Positions 17,554 through 25,858 of a DNA stretch of 64,000 nt are shown in pieces. Both the position numbers and the translations under genes were made by a program. Within the stretch, counting starts at the first letter, position 1, and each line of letters begins with the position of its first letter. Source of the stretch: Acrocarpospora catenulata (GTDB taxonomy: Bacteria; Actinomycetota; Actinomycetes; Streptosporangiales; Streptosporangiaceae). The notes beneath the pieces are model-generated. The model made no database searches and was not told the DNA's origin. It was given only the letters and a program-made list of their open reading frames with translations. The stretch spans positions 1-64,000 of the forward strand of contig NZ_JAHCST010000042.1 in the NCBI RefSeq assembly GCF_018476525.1, written 5' to 3'.

Positions 17554-19033
17554 ATGCGGTTCCAGATCCTGGGTGTCACGCGGGCGTGGCGTGACGACGG
17601 GAGCGAGGTGGCGCTCGGCGGTCCGGCCCGGCGGGGACTGCTCGCGCTGCTGGCGATGCGGGCCGGCGCGGCGGTGTCCTCCGAGCGGCTGATCGACGAT
17701 CTGTACGGCGAGCGGTTCTCCGACGGGTCGGCGCACGCCCTGCAGTCGCAGGTGTCGCGGCTGCGGCGGGCGCTGAACCCGGGGGCCGAGATCGAGTTCG
17801 TGCCCGGCGGCTACCGGCTGGCGGCAGGGCCGGAAGAGGTCGACGCGTACCGGTTCGAGCGGCTGGCGGACGAAGGCCGGCGAGTTCTGGCGGAGGGCGA
17901 TCCCGCGCGGGCGGCGGAGTCGCTGCGCGAGGCGCTGGGCCTGTGGCGCGGTCCCGCGCTGGCCGACGCTGCCGACGCCGGGTCCGCGCGGGCCGAGGCG
18001 GCGCGGCTCGAAGAGCGCAGGCTCGGCGCGCTGGAGGACCGGATCGAGGCGGAGCTCCGGCAGGGCGGGCATCGGGGGGCCGTACCGGAGCTGCGGGAGT
18101 TGACCGCGTCGCATCCGCTGCGGGAACGGCTTGGGGGCCTGCTCATGCGCGCTGCGGGCCGACGGCAGGCAGGCCGAGGCACTCATGGTCTTCGAGGAGA
18201 TCCGCCGGTCGCTCGCCGACGAGCTCGGCGCGGACCCCGGGCCGGAACTCGCCGCGATCCACCGTTCGCTGCTGCGCGGCGAGCCGGCCGCGCCCGGGCT
18301 CCCCGCCCGGCTTACCACCTTCGTGGGACGCGCGGACGACCTCGCGGCGGTCGCCGACCTGCTGGCCAGGACCCGCCTGGTCACCCTCGTGGGCGCCGGT
18401 GGCGTAGGCAAGACGCGCCTGGCCATCGAGGCGGCGGACACGGTGGCGGGGACGGCGCTCGAAGTGTGTCTGGTGGAGCTGGCCCGGGTGCGTGACGGCG
18501 CGGAGGTGCCCGCCGCCGTGCTCGGCGCGCTCGGGCTGCGGGACAGCGGCTTCCACGCCGGGCAGGCCGTTCCGGAGTCGCGGCTGGTGGCCGCCTGGAC
18601 CAGCCGCCGGTGCTGTTGCTGCTGAACAACTGCGAGCATCTGGTCGACGCGGTGGCGGCGCTGGCCGAACGGCTGCTGAGACGCTGCCCCCTGCTGCGGG
18701 TGCTGGCGACCAGCCGGGAGCCGCTCGGCATCACCGGTGAGAGCCTGTGGCCGGTCCGCCCGCTCGCGCCGGATCCGGCCGCGCGGCTGTTCGCCGACCG
18801 GGCGGCCGCCGTACGGCCCGGCTTCATCGTGGACGAGGCCGCCTCCGCGACCGTACGGCGGATCTGCGACGGGCTGGACGGGCTGGCCCTCGCGATCGAG
18901 CTGGCGGCGGCGCGACTGCGCACGCTCGACGTCGAGGAGCTCGCGGCAAGGCTCAACGACCGCTTCGGGCTGCTGTCGCGGGGCAGCCGCACCGCCGATG
19001 CGCGGCACCGGACGCTGCGCGCGGTCGTGGCTG
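17554..19033 (+). pseudogene. SARP/AfsR-type regulator with NB-ARC, frameshifted and truncated
   Basis: From ATG 17554: a winged-helix SARP domain (MRFQILGVTRAWRDD, SSERLIDDLYG, GGYRLAAG) and a BTAD helical domain. The frame breaks near 18150 (one base lost after LLM), continues as ALRADGRQAEALMVFEEIRR, then an NB-ARC P-loop GAGGVGKTR. It breaks again near 18593, where GCCGCCTGG would read GCCGCCCTGG, then continues LLLLNNCEHLVDAV and ATSREPLGI. It ends abruptly after RTLRAVV at about 19033; the winged-helix and TPR parts are missing. Divergent from the P450 gene, it may once have controlled that operon. With two frameshifts and a truncation it is unlikely to be active. Confidence 0.85.
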
Positions 19034-19247
19034 GTGAAGAGCAGTGCGCCCATGGCGGAGCGAAGGGCGGCATGCAAGGCGTGCCGGGAGTAGACGGCAG
19101 CGGCGAAGCTCCGCTTCGGGGTACCTTCGGCCGCTGATCGCAGCCTACAAAGGACCCTACGAGGTGTCCCCGATCTGAAACTGATCCGTGATCACGAGTG
19201 CTTGACGCGAAAACCGCACGTCGTGGCGCTGCCCATCTGTGCAGTGC
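19034..19247. other. Junction region without recognisable gene
   Basis: The coding signal of the SARP gene stops at 19033 and unrelated DNA begins. Nothing here matches a family I know. It ends at the short tRNA-end copy at 19248, so it may mark the edge of an earlier insertion. Confidence 0.35.
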
Positions 19248-19264
19248 CCTACCGGGGGCACCCA
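19248..19264 (+). repeat. Third, short copy of the tRNA-Arg 3' end
   Basis: The 17 bases cctaccgggggcaccca repeat the end of the tRNA-Arg fragment at 25473-25489 exactly, and overlap the last part of the 40-bp att core. A hairpin follows directly, as downstream of a real tRNA gene. It may be a residual attachment site inside the island. Confidence 0.55.
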
Positions 19265-19269
19265 ACGAA

Positions 19270-19307
19270 AGCGCCCGTGACTTGGGAAAACTCAGGCCAC
19301 GGACGCT
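19270..19307 (+). terminator. Hairpin terminator following the tRNA-end copy
   Basis: Two 17-base arms (agcgcccgtgacttggg and ctcaggccacggacgct) flank an AAAA loop, pairing at 15 of 17 positions including two G:U pairs, followed by cttct. Its position six bases after the tRNA end suggests the original tRNA terminator was carried along. Confidence 0.6.
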
Positions 19308-19477
19308 CTTCTACGTCCGGCTGCGTACGGCTAGAAATGATCGTTTGCGGGTGGCCGTGCCAAATGCGTCTTAAGTAGGATCCCGAGACGACAACGACAC
19401 GCAAAACGCCACCTCCCTTGCCTCTACGACGCCCGCTGCAACGCCTTTGAACGCAAGGGCATCCGATCGTGTCCGGC

Positions 19478-19863
19478 CTACAGCCAAACTCCGGCGATCA
19501 TGCCAAGCGCCGACAACTTGATCAGCCAATCTCCGGCGTGGATCACGGCTAGCCGGACGTGCTCTCATGGACGATGGCGCCCACCCATAACACCACCGGG
19601 AAGCCGAGCCACAGAGCCAGGCCCAGAGTCAGGCCACCGATCCAACCGCCGGCCTGGAGATGGATAGCGAGCCCGGACACCACGGCGGCCAGAACGAGGC
19701 AACGCCCGGCCTCGGCCGCGAACATCCACGGCTTCATGGTGGTGGTGGTTCCTCCCGCAGCGGCCAGTCGTTCGCCCAGGATCGCGTAGTAGAACCCGCC
19801 CAGGACGAACGTCGCAGTACCCGCGGCCACGACAAGCAGCACGAACTCAGGCATCGCAACCAC
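19478..19863 (-). pseudogene. DUF1761-like membrane protein, frameshifted near its end
   Basis: The frame from ATG 19863 encodes 104 residues with a hydrophobic N-terminal helix (LLVVAAGTATFVLGGFYYAI), a second at LVLAAVVSGLAI and a third at LGLALWLGFPVVLWV, ending VHESTSG then a stop at 19549. The next frame continues in register with LAVIHAGDWLIKLSALGMIA and GVWL to a TAG at 19478. IHAGDWL is a conserved end of DUF1761-type proteins, so the full protein of about 128 aa was split by one small indel near 19557. DUF1761 members are small integral membrane proteins of unknown role. Its start overlaps the upstream gene by 17 bases. Confidence 0.6.
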
Positions 19864-20560
19864 CGGCGTTCATGGCCGAAGCGAGGGTGGTGAGACGTTC
19901 GCGCCACCACCGTTTCATGCGATCCCCCTCATCGGGGTTCGCGAGCCGGGCGTGTTCGACGGTGACCGTGCTGCGGGTCTCGCCTTTGGCGACGATTGTG
20001 ACGTTCACGCGGGTTCCGTCGTCAGCCCAGTCGAAGCGCGCGGATCGTGGCCGGGTGGCGGCACGTTCGCGGAGGTCTGCGCCGGGCAGTCGGCGTTGAC
20101 GTTCGGCGGGGTCGGCGAACACGGTGAAGAGCCGGTCGGCGGGGGCGTTCACGGTCCGGGTCACGGTGATGGCGAAGCCGTCGGCGCGCTGGCCGACGGC
20201 GCGTCCGCCTCGAGCGCGCTCGTAGCTCACTGTGACCGCCTGCGCGGCCCACGCCAGCGGCACGATGCCCAGCGAATCGGCGACCCATCGGGCGATCTCC
20301 CGGTGCGGCCGCTGATCCATCCCCGCGCCGTCGAGCAGATCAAACCACTCCTCCCAGCCACGCCCGGTCCGCTCCCGGATGGCCGCGTCGGAGGTCGCCA
20401 GCACAGGACCCTCGCGGTACGCGGGACTGGTCGCCGCGCCGTCAGCGGACCCCGTCCGCCCGCCGGTCGCCAGCAGGGCGGCACGTGCTGCGGAGTAGCT
20501 CTCACCGGTCTTGGCCATCCGTGTTCGGACGAGCCGTTTGAAAGACCTTCGCGCCGTCAT
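19847..20560 (-). CDS. SRPBCC/AHSA1-like protein with N-terminal basic region
   Basis: 237 aa from ATG 20560, preceded by GGGAG. Residues 1-35 (TARRSFKRLVRTRMAKTGES) are basic and helical, a pattern seen in DUF4287-type domains. The C-terminal part (about 125-230) reads as a START/SRPBCC fold: TVTRTVNAPADRLFTVFADP, then RFDWADDGTRVNVTIVAKG and VTVEHARLANPDEGDRMKRW, the last being typical of the Hsp90-activator-like (AHSA1) subgroup. Such proteins bind hydrophobic ligands. The gene is coupled by overlap to the DUF1761-like gene, a pairing often seen in actinomycetes. Function unknown. Confidence 0.7.
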   Translation of the reverse strand: MTARRSFKRLVRTRMAKTGESYSAARAALLATGGRTGSADGAATSPAYREGPVLATSDAAIRERTGRGWEEWFDLLDGAGMDQRPHREIARWVADSLGIVPLAWAAQAVTVSYERARGGRAVGQRADGFAITVTRTVNAPADRLFTVFADPAERQRRLPGADLRERAATRPRSARFDWADDGTRVNVTIVAKGETRSTVTVEHARLANPDEGDRMKRWWRERLTTLASAMNAGGCDA

Positions 20561-20578
20561 CATCTGCTCCCTGTCCAC

Positions 20579-20885
20579 GGCGGCGACCCACGACTCACGC
20601 TCGTGCGACCCCGCCGGAAAGGGGCGTATATGACCGGCGTCCCAAGGGCTCCAGCCCCCTTTGCTCCCGCATGACCGGCGGCGTGAGCACCGGAACCGGG
20701 AGTTGGGCGCAGGACGGCGCCGCCATCAACAATACGCGGCCACCCATCACCGCGGTACCACGCCCTCCCGGCTGCCGTGGGGTCAGTTCTACAACCACCA
20801 CCGCGGACCTCGAAGTTCCAGTCGCCCAGATAGCCGGACAGCAGCAAAGTCTCACCGCAGAAGGGATGCTTCGCACTGCCGCACG
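20579..20885. other. Intergenic, no gene recognised
   Basis: The region lies between the SRPBCC gene and the P450 fragment. Overlapping frames occur but carry no family signal or ribosome binding site. Confidence 0.3.
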
Positions 20886-21110
20886 GACCCCGATCGGCGC
20901 GACAACCGGCATCTGGGATTCGGCGGCGGCATCCATTACTGCTTCGGCGCGCCGCTGGCCAGGCTGGAGACGCAGATCGCGCTCACCGAGCTCACCCGCC
21001 GGCTGGCCGGGCCACGACTCGTGGTCGATCCGCCGCCGTACCGGCGCCCACCGAACCTGCGCGGACCCGAACACCTGCTCATCGACGTCGACCGCGTCAT
21101 CGGCAGATAG
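20886..21110 (+). pseudogene. Cytochrome P450, C-terminal fragment
   Basis: About 74 codons match only the end of a P450: DPDRRDNRHLGFGGGIHYCF, GAPLARLETQIALTELTRR and a normal C-terminus LIDVDRVIGR with TAG. The haem cysteine is present, but the preceding 330 or so residues are missing. It differs clearly from the intact P450 in the same island (FGGGIHYCFGAPLARLE against FGKGVHACLGAPLARLQ), so it is the trace of a second P450 gene rather than a duplicate. Confidence 0.8.
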
Positions 21111-21286
21111 CCAGAGGTAAGGTGCCGACCAAGCTGACAGCAGTGAGACCGAGATTCCTTGTCCGCGAATGCATTGACGTACTCAGCGAATGAATAAATC
21201 CGCACAAATAGCTACACGGGCCAAAAGCCTTCCGAAACGCCTTGGGTAGCAGTCTGGGGAGGAAGCCGATCGAAGAGGAGGTCGAG

Positions 21287-21832
21287 ATGACCACCGAATC
21301 GGCAGAGCGGGTCTCGTGGTCGGGCCGCTACTTTGAGGACTTCTCCGTGGGCGACATGTACCGGCATCCGCTGGGGCGAACAGTGACCGCCACGGACAAC
21401 GTATGGCAGGCCCTCCTGACCCAGAACACCATGCCGGTGCACTTCGATGCGCACTATGCGGCCCAGACCGAGTTCGGCCGGCGCCTGGTGGACTCGACGT
21501 TCACGTTGGCCCTGGTCACCGGTCAGAGCGTCACGGACGTCTCGCAACACGTGATGGCGAACCTCGGCTGGGACAAGGTGCGGCTGCCGAACCCGGTGTT
21601 CGAGGGCGACACGATCTACTCGCAGTCGGAGGTGCTGTCCGTCCGGGAGTCGCGCTCGCGCCACAATGTGGGCATCGTGACGGTCCGCACTATCGGTTTC
21701 AACCAGCGTGGTGAGATCGTCATCATCTTCGAGCGCACCATGATGATCTACCGACGGGGTCACGGACCCGACGTGACCGCTGTGCAGCCGGTGTGGGACG
21801 AGCGTGCGCAGCGGGCGATGCAGGGGCCATGA
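21287..21832 (+). CDS. MaoC-like acyl-CoA hydratase
   Basis: 181 aa from ATG 21287, with GAGGAGG upstream. The hot-dog fold is plain: YFEDFSVGDMYRHPLGRTVT, the active-site region TDNVWQALLTQNTMPVHFDA with conserved His, and a long C-terminal sheet (FEGDTIYSQSEVLSVRESRS). Members hydrate enoyl-CoA, mesaconyl-CoA or itaconyl-CoA. It opens a three-gene plus-strand operon with a CoA-transferase (60 bp downstream) and an acyl-CoA dehydrogenase, together giving activation, dehydrogenation and hydration of a carboxylic acid. Confidence 0.85.
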   Translation: MTTESAERVSWSGRYFEDFSVGDMYRHPLGRTVTATDNVWQALLTQNTMPVHFDAHYAAQTEFGRRLVDSTFTLALVTGQSVTDVSQHVMANLGWDKVRLPNPVFEGDTIYSQSEVLSVRESRSRHNVGIVTVRTIGFNQRGEIVIIFERTMMIYRRGHGPDVTAVQPVWDERAQRAMQGP

Positions 21833-21892
21833 GGGCCAGATCGTGGCTCGGATCGGCGACACGACAGCAGTTGCGGTCCATCAGGAGGTGTC

Positions 21893-23152
21893 ATGAACGT
21901 ACCGACCGACGTGCTGGACTTGGTACGAGACGGCGCGGACCTGATCGTGCCGATCCACCACGGCGAACCGCATACTGTCATTGACGCTCTTGAGGCCCAC
22001 GCCGACCGCTTGACCGGTGTTCGGATCCATCAGATGGATCCCGCCCGCGAACGCCCCTATATCAACGGCAAATACCCAGGGCGGCTGACCCATGTCAGCT
22101 ATTACCTGGGGCCGGGATGTCGGCAGGCGTACTGGAACGGCACGTGTGAGCTCGTTCCGGCGCACTTCAGCGAGGTGCCCCTGCTGCTACGCGAGTACAC
22201 CCGGCATTCCCTGGTCCTGGCCGCGTCGACCATGCCGGACGAGCACGGCTACTTCAGCCTGGGCACCAATGCCGACTACGTGGCCGCGTTCATCGGTGAG
22301 GTGCCGTTCTTCCTGGAGGCCAGCCCGCGAATGCCACGCACTTTCGGGCAGAACCAGATCCACGTCAGCCAGGTCGCCGGCTGGTGCGTCGCCGACTATC
22401 CCCTGCAGGAGACGATGCCGGCCGTACCCGACGACCGGGACACGCGCATCGCGGAACTGGTCGCCGAGCGCGTGCCGAACGGGGCATGCCTGCAGATCGG
22501 CGTCGGCCGCATCCCCAACGCGCTGCTGGCAGAGCTGGCGGGGCACCGCGATCTGGGCGTGCACACCGAGGCGATGTCCGACGGCGTCATGCACCTGGCG
22601 GAACAAGGCGTCGTCACCGGTACGCGTAAGAAGCACCAACGCAACAAGCATGTCGCCACCTTCTGCATCGGCACCCGGCGTTTCTTCGACTGGCTCGACG
22701 GCAACGCGTCGGTGGCCATGCTGCCGGTCGACTGGGTCAACGACCCACGAGTGGTGGCCCGCGAACCCGCCATGATGTCGATCAACGCCACCAGTGAGAT
22801 CGACCTCATGGGCCAGGCGGCCAGCGAAACCATCGCGGGTCGTTACTGGTCGGGCTCGGGAGGGCAGGCTGACTTCGCCCGCGGCGCCATGTACTCCGAC
22901 GGCGGGCAGGCGTTCCTGGTCACCCACGCGGCCACCAGCGACGGCACGAGCAGAATCAAGGTCCAACTCGGCCACGCCACCCCGGTCACCACGCTGAAGA
23001 ACACCATCGACCACGTCGTCACCGAGTACGGCATCGCCGAGCTGAGGGGCCGCAGCATTTCCCAGCGCGCGGCCGCACTGATCGCCATCGCCCACCCCGA
23101 TCATCGCGACCGGCTCACCCACGAGGCCCGCCACGCCGGGTTGTTGCACTGA
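21893..23152 (+). CDS. CoA-transferase (4-hydroxybutyrate/itaconate CoA-transferase type)
   Basis: 419 aa, ATG with CAGGAGGTGTC before it. Acetyl-CoA hydrolase/transferase family: N-terminal domain with PYINGKYPGRLTHVSYYLGP, then the catalytic region LGVHTEAMSDGVMHLAEQG, where the Glu forms the glutamyl-CoA intermediate, and the oxyanion-type loop WSGSGGQADFARGA. It moves CoA from acetyl- or succinyl-CoA to a carboxylate. The pairing with MaoC recalls the itaconate (Rip) pathway of actinobacteria, but that pathway ends in a CitE-like lyase and this operon has an acyl-CoA dehydrogenase instead, so the acid is probably different. Confidence 0.88.
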   Translation: MNVPTDVLDLVRDGADLIVPIHHGEPHTVIDALEAHADRLTGVRIHQMDPARERPYINGKYPGRLTHVSYYLGPGCRQAYWNGTCELVPAHFSEVPLLLREYTRHSLVLAASTMPDEHGYFSLGTNADYVAAFIGEVPFFLEASPRMPRTFGQNQIHVSQVAGWCVADYPLQETMPAVPDDRDTRIAELVAERVPNGACLQIGVGRIPNALLAELAGHRDLGVHTEAMSDGVMHLAEQGVVTGTRKKHQRNKHVATFCIGTRRFFDWLDGNASVAMLPVDWVNDPRVVAREPAMMSINATSEIDLMGQAASETIAGRYWSGSGGQADFARGAMYSDGGQAFLVTHAATSDGTSRIKVQLGHATPVTTLKNTIDHVVTEYGIAELRGRSISQRAAALIAIAHPDHRDRLTHEARHAGLLH

Positions 23153-23175
23153 ACGCGTCCAGGAGGGAACCGGGC

Positions 23176-24363
23176 ATGGACGATATCGCCATTCTCGACA
23201 CCGACACCGCCCACCAGCGGCTATCCGCGGAGGTGCGCGAACTCTGTGACCGTTTCGGCGACGAATACTGGCGCGCCCGCGACCGTGAGCGGGCCTATCC
23301 GGAGGAGTTCGTACGCGCCCTCACCGAGGCCGGGTATCTGTCGGTCCTCATCCCGAAGGAGTACGGCGGGCTGGGGATGGGGGTCACTGAGGGAAGCATC
23401 ATCCTGCAGGAAATCAACCGTTCCGGCGGGCACTCCGCCGCTTGCCACGCCCAGATGTACACCATGGCACCGTTGCTGCGGCACGGCAGCGAGGAGCAGA
23501 GACGGCGCTATCTGCCCGAGATCGCGACCGGCAGGCTGCGGCTGCAGGCATTCTCCATCACCGAGCCCGAGGCCGGCTCCAACACCACCCGGATCCACAC
23601 CATGGCGGTGCGCGACGGCGAGGATTACGTGGTGACCGGCCACAAGAACTGGACCAGCCGGATCGCCCAGTCGGACCTTCTGATGCTGCTGGCCCGCACT
23701 CGCCCACTGGCGGAGGACCCCGCTGAACGGACCGAGGGCATCAGTCTCTTTCTCGTCGACCTGCGTCAGATCCGCGAGGAGCAGCCCGGCGCGCTGGTCG
23801 TCGAACCGGTCCGCACCATGTTCAACTACGCCACCAACCAGGTCTGGTACAAGGGTATGCGGATCCCCGCCGACAGCCTGATCGGCGAGGAGGGGCATGG
23901 ATTCCGCTACGTCATCGACGGCTGGAACGCCGAACGCATCCTGCTGGCCTCCGAGGCCATCGGCGACGGGTACTGGTTCCTCGACCGGGCGATCGCCTAC
24001 GCCAGGAAGCGTGACGTCTTCGGTCACCCCATCGGGGCCGACCAGGGCGTGCAGTTCCCGCTGGCCCGCGCCTACACCCAGGTCGCCGCGGCGGACCAGA
24101 TGCGCACCCGCGCAGCCGCCCTGTTCGACAGCGGGCGGCACAGCGGAGCTGAGGCGAACACGGCCAAGTTCCTGGCGAGCGAGGCCAGCTGGCAGGCGGC
24201 CAACGTCTGCCTGGACATCCACGGCGGCAACGGGTTCGTGGACACCTGGAACGTCGAGCGAAAGTTCCGCGAGACCCGCCTCTACCAGGTCGCCCCTGTC
24301 AACAACAACCTGATCTTGGCCTTCCTCGGACAGCACGTCCTCGGACTGCCCCGCTCCTACTGA
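23176..24363 (+). CDS. Acyl-CoA dehydrogenase
   Basis: 395 aa with AGGAGGG before the ATG. N-terminal helical domain (EFVRALTEAGYLSVLIPKEY), FAD-binding middle (LQAFSITEPEAGSNTTRI), C-terminal domain ending KFRETRLYQVAPVNNN and LGLPRSY. The usual Y-x-G-T-S-E segment around the catalytic base in short-chain enzymes is replaced by YQVAPVNNN, which is normal for this subgroup. It introduces the alpha-beta double bond of an acyl-CoA and reduces ETF. It is the third gene of the MaoC/CoA-transferase operon, 23 bases after the previous stop. Confidence 0.9.
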   Translation: MDDIAILDTDTAHQRLSAEVRELCDRFGDEYWRARDRERAYPEEFVRALTEAGYLSVLIPKEYGGLGMGVTEGSIILQEINRSGGHSAACHAQMYTMAPLLRHGSEEQRRRYLPEIATGRLRLQAFSITEPEAGSNTTRIHTMAVRDGEDYVVTGHKNWTSRIAQSDLLMLLARTRPLAEDPAERTEGISLFLVDLRQIREEQPGALVVEPVRTMFNYATNQVWYKGMRIPADSLIGEEGHGFRYVIDGWNAERILLASEAIGDGYWFLDRAIAYARKRDVFGHPIGADQGVQFPLARAYTQVAAADQMRTRAAALFDSGRHSGAEANTAKFLASEASWQAANVCLDIHGGNGFVDTWNVERKFRETRLYQVAPVNNNLILAFLGQHVLGLPRSY

Positions 24364-24464
24364 ACGCTCACGATCGTGCTCACCGAGCGGCTACCAAGCC
24401 AACCGCCGAAGACAACCAGAACACGGGCGCTCCTCCACGTCCGGCTACAACTGATCGTTGGTGG

Positions 24465-24866
24465 ATGGTCGCGTTCGGAAGCGTAGAGACTCCCCCGATT
24501 TCACAGCGTCGGTGTCACTTCGGCACGGTGGATCCAAACCTGGCTCCTTCGCCTGATTTTGGGAGACGCGGGAAGCCCAAGGTTCCATCCGTGAACGAGA
24601 TGTACTGGCCGACCCTGATCACGCTTCGAGCCATCGGCGGCTCTGGAACCAATGACGAGATCACCAAGGGCGGTTTCAGCGAGGAGCAGCAGGCGGTGCC
24701 CCATGGAGACGGTCCCACGACAGAGCTTGAGTATCGGCTCGCGTGGGCGCGTTCGCACCTCAAGGGCATGGGACTCACCGTGAACAGCGCGCGGGCCGTT
24801 TGGTCGCTCACCGAACACGGCAGGACAGCAACCAAGGAAGATGTGCAGCAGGCACGGGTCGGGTGA
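24465..24866 (+). pseudogene. Mrr-type restriction endonuclease, N-terminal domain only
   Basis: The region about 24580-24850 encodes the winged-helix Mrr N-terminal domain: NEMYWPTLITLRAIGGSG, then LEYRLAWARSHLKGMGLTV and RAVWSLTEHGR. In intact Mrr proteins a PD-(D/E)xK nuclease domain of 150-200 residues follows. Here the frame stops after EDVQQARVG at 24866 and no nuclease sequence follows in any frame I checked. The likely true start is the GTG at 24591 or slightly upstream. It is a broken modified-DNA restriction gene just inside the right edge of the island. Confidence 0.65.
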
Positions 24867-25442
24867 CAGCAGAACGCCAAGTTCCCGCCACGCAACCCGG
24901 AGCGCTCGACGCTGGAACACCTCCACTTGCGCGGCCGCCTCAGCATCCGGCAGCCTTCAGCCCTGCTGATGCTGTCGAACTGCCCGCTGCCGTCGAGACT
25001 TTTTGGCCACGCCGGCAATCTACCTGCGGGGTCCGACATCTCGTCCGCATTTATCGCGGTGGTCGGTAGATCGGAAGTCTTCGCTGTGAGTTCTGACCTG
25101 GATTGCGCCGAAGCGAAGTGGATCCTTAGCGAAGCATCGGACATGCTGCTCGGAACCGAGCGGACCAGCAGGTTGTGCAGCGCGATAGCGTCGGCTTCCA
25201 AACGGGCCAGCGCAGCGCCCGTGCAGAAGGGCAGGTCGCAGCTTCGCGACAGGTGGTTCTTGCATGATCTGGCGACCTTGGCCGGTAGCCCATGATCACA
25301 TAGCCTGCCACCGAGCCTGACCTAGCGGGGCCTTGGAGGCCACCGAAGGCACTACCAAATGCCTCCCCGATCACCGTTCCAGAGAGGGCACAGCTGACGA
25401 TTTCCGCAGGTCAGCACTGATGTTCAGCTCGCGAGTTCTCTT
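24867..25442. other. No gene recognised at the right end of the island
   Basis: Open frames occur on both strands, but none has domain signals. The reverse frame 24515-25201 overlaps the Mrr remnant and looks like a shadow. The stretch probably holds deletion debris next to the right att copy. Confidence 0.35.
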
Positions 25443-25482
25443 GCTTCCTAAACCTGGTGTCGTAGGTTCGATTCCTACCGGG
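25443..25482 (+). repeat. Right attachment-site copy (3' half of tRNA-Arg)
   Basis: The same 40 bases as 7393-7432. Here the tRNA sequence continues to about 25489 as ggcaccca, completing the acceptor strand (CGGGGGC, discriminator A). The 5' half is not found upstream, so this is not an intact tRNA gene. Confidence 0.85.
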
Positions 25483-25823
25483 GGCACCCACTAAACGAAC
25501 CCATCACCTGCACAAACGCAAGTCCGGTGATCTACGGCCAGATACGGCCGATTACGGCCGTCCGGTCCGGCGGCGGCCAGCGCGTTCGAGGCCCAGTCGA
25601 GCAACTCCAGGCTCTCCCGGTACGGCCACGGCGACCGGAGCGCTGGGGCTGCGGTCAGCAGATCCTGATCGATCGGTCCATTGGCGAGCAGCCCGCGCCC
25701 GAGCCTCTCCCTGCCCACGGCGCCAGTGTGCCGGTTCCCGCCGCGACCGGGCGACCGAATATCGGCCCAGCCAGGCTCGATCCGGTGAACGATGCCCGGC
25801 GATGCCAGCGAAATACTGCATGT
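25483..25823. other. Region right of the island, no clear gene
   Basis: A minus-strand frame across 25491-25841 carries a plausible helical stretch (YRESLELLDWASNALAAAG) but no start, ribosome binding site or recognised family. It may be the remains of a host gene. Confidence 0.3.
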
Positions 25824-25852
25824 TTGGACTATCTGCTGCATTATTGTACTTT
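25824..25852 (+). promoter_or_regulatory. Putative promoter of the MarR gene (leaderless start)
   Basis: TTGGAC at 25824-25829 and TACTTT at 25847-25852 are separated by 17 bases within an AT-rich stretch rare in this window. The GTG of the MarR gene begins 7 bases after the -10 box, where transcription would start, and no ribosome binding site is present, so the mRNA may be leaderless. Confidence 0.4.
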
Positions 25853-25858
25853 ATTTCC

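Noticed and set aside
19034-19140. An insertion-sequence remnant after the SARP gene
   Set aside because: I could not find terminal repeats or transposase motifs.
25443-25490. A tRNA-Arg gene at the right repeat
   Set aside because: The 3' half is complete, but the 40-60 bases upstream do not fold as a D-arm and anticodon stem.
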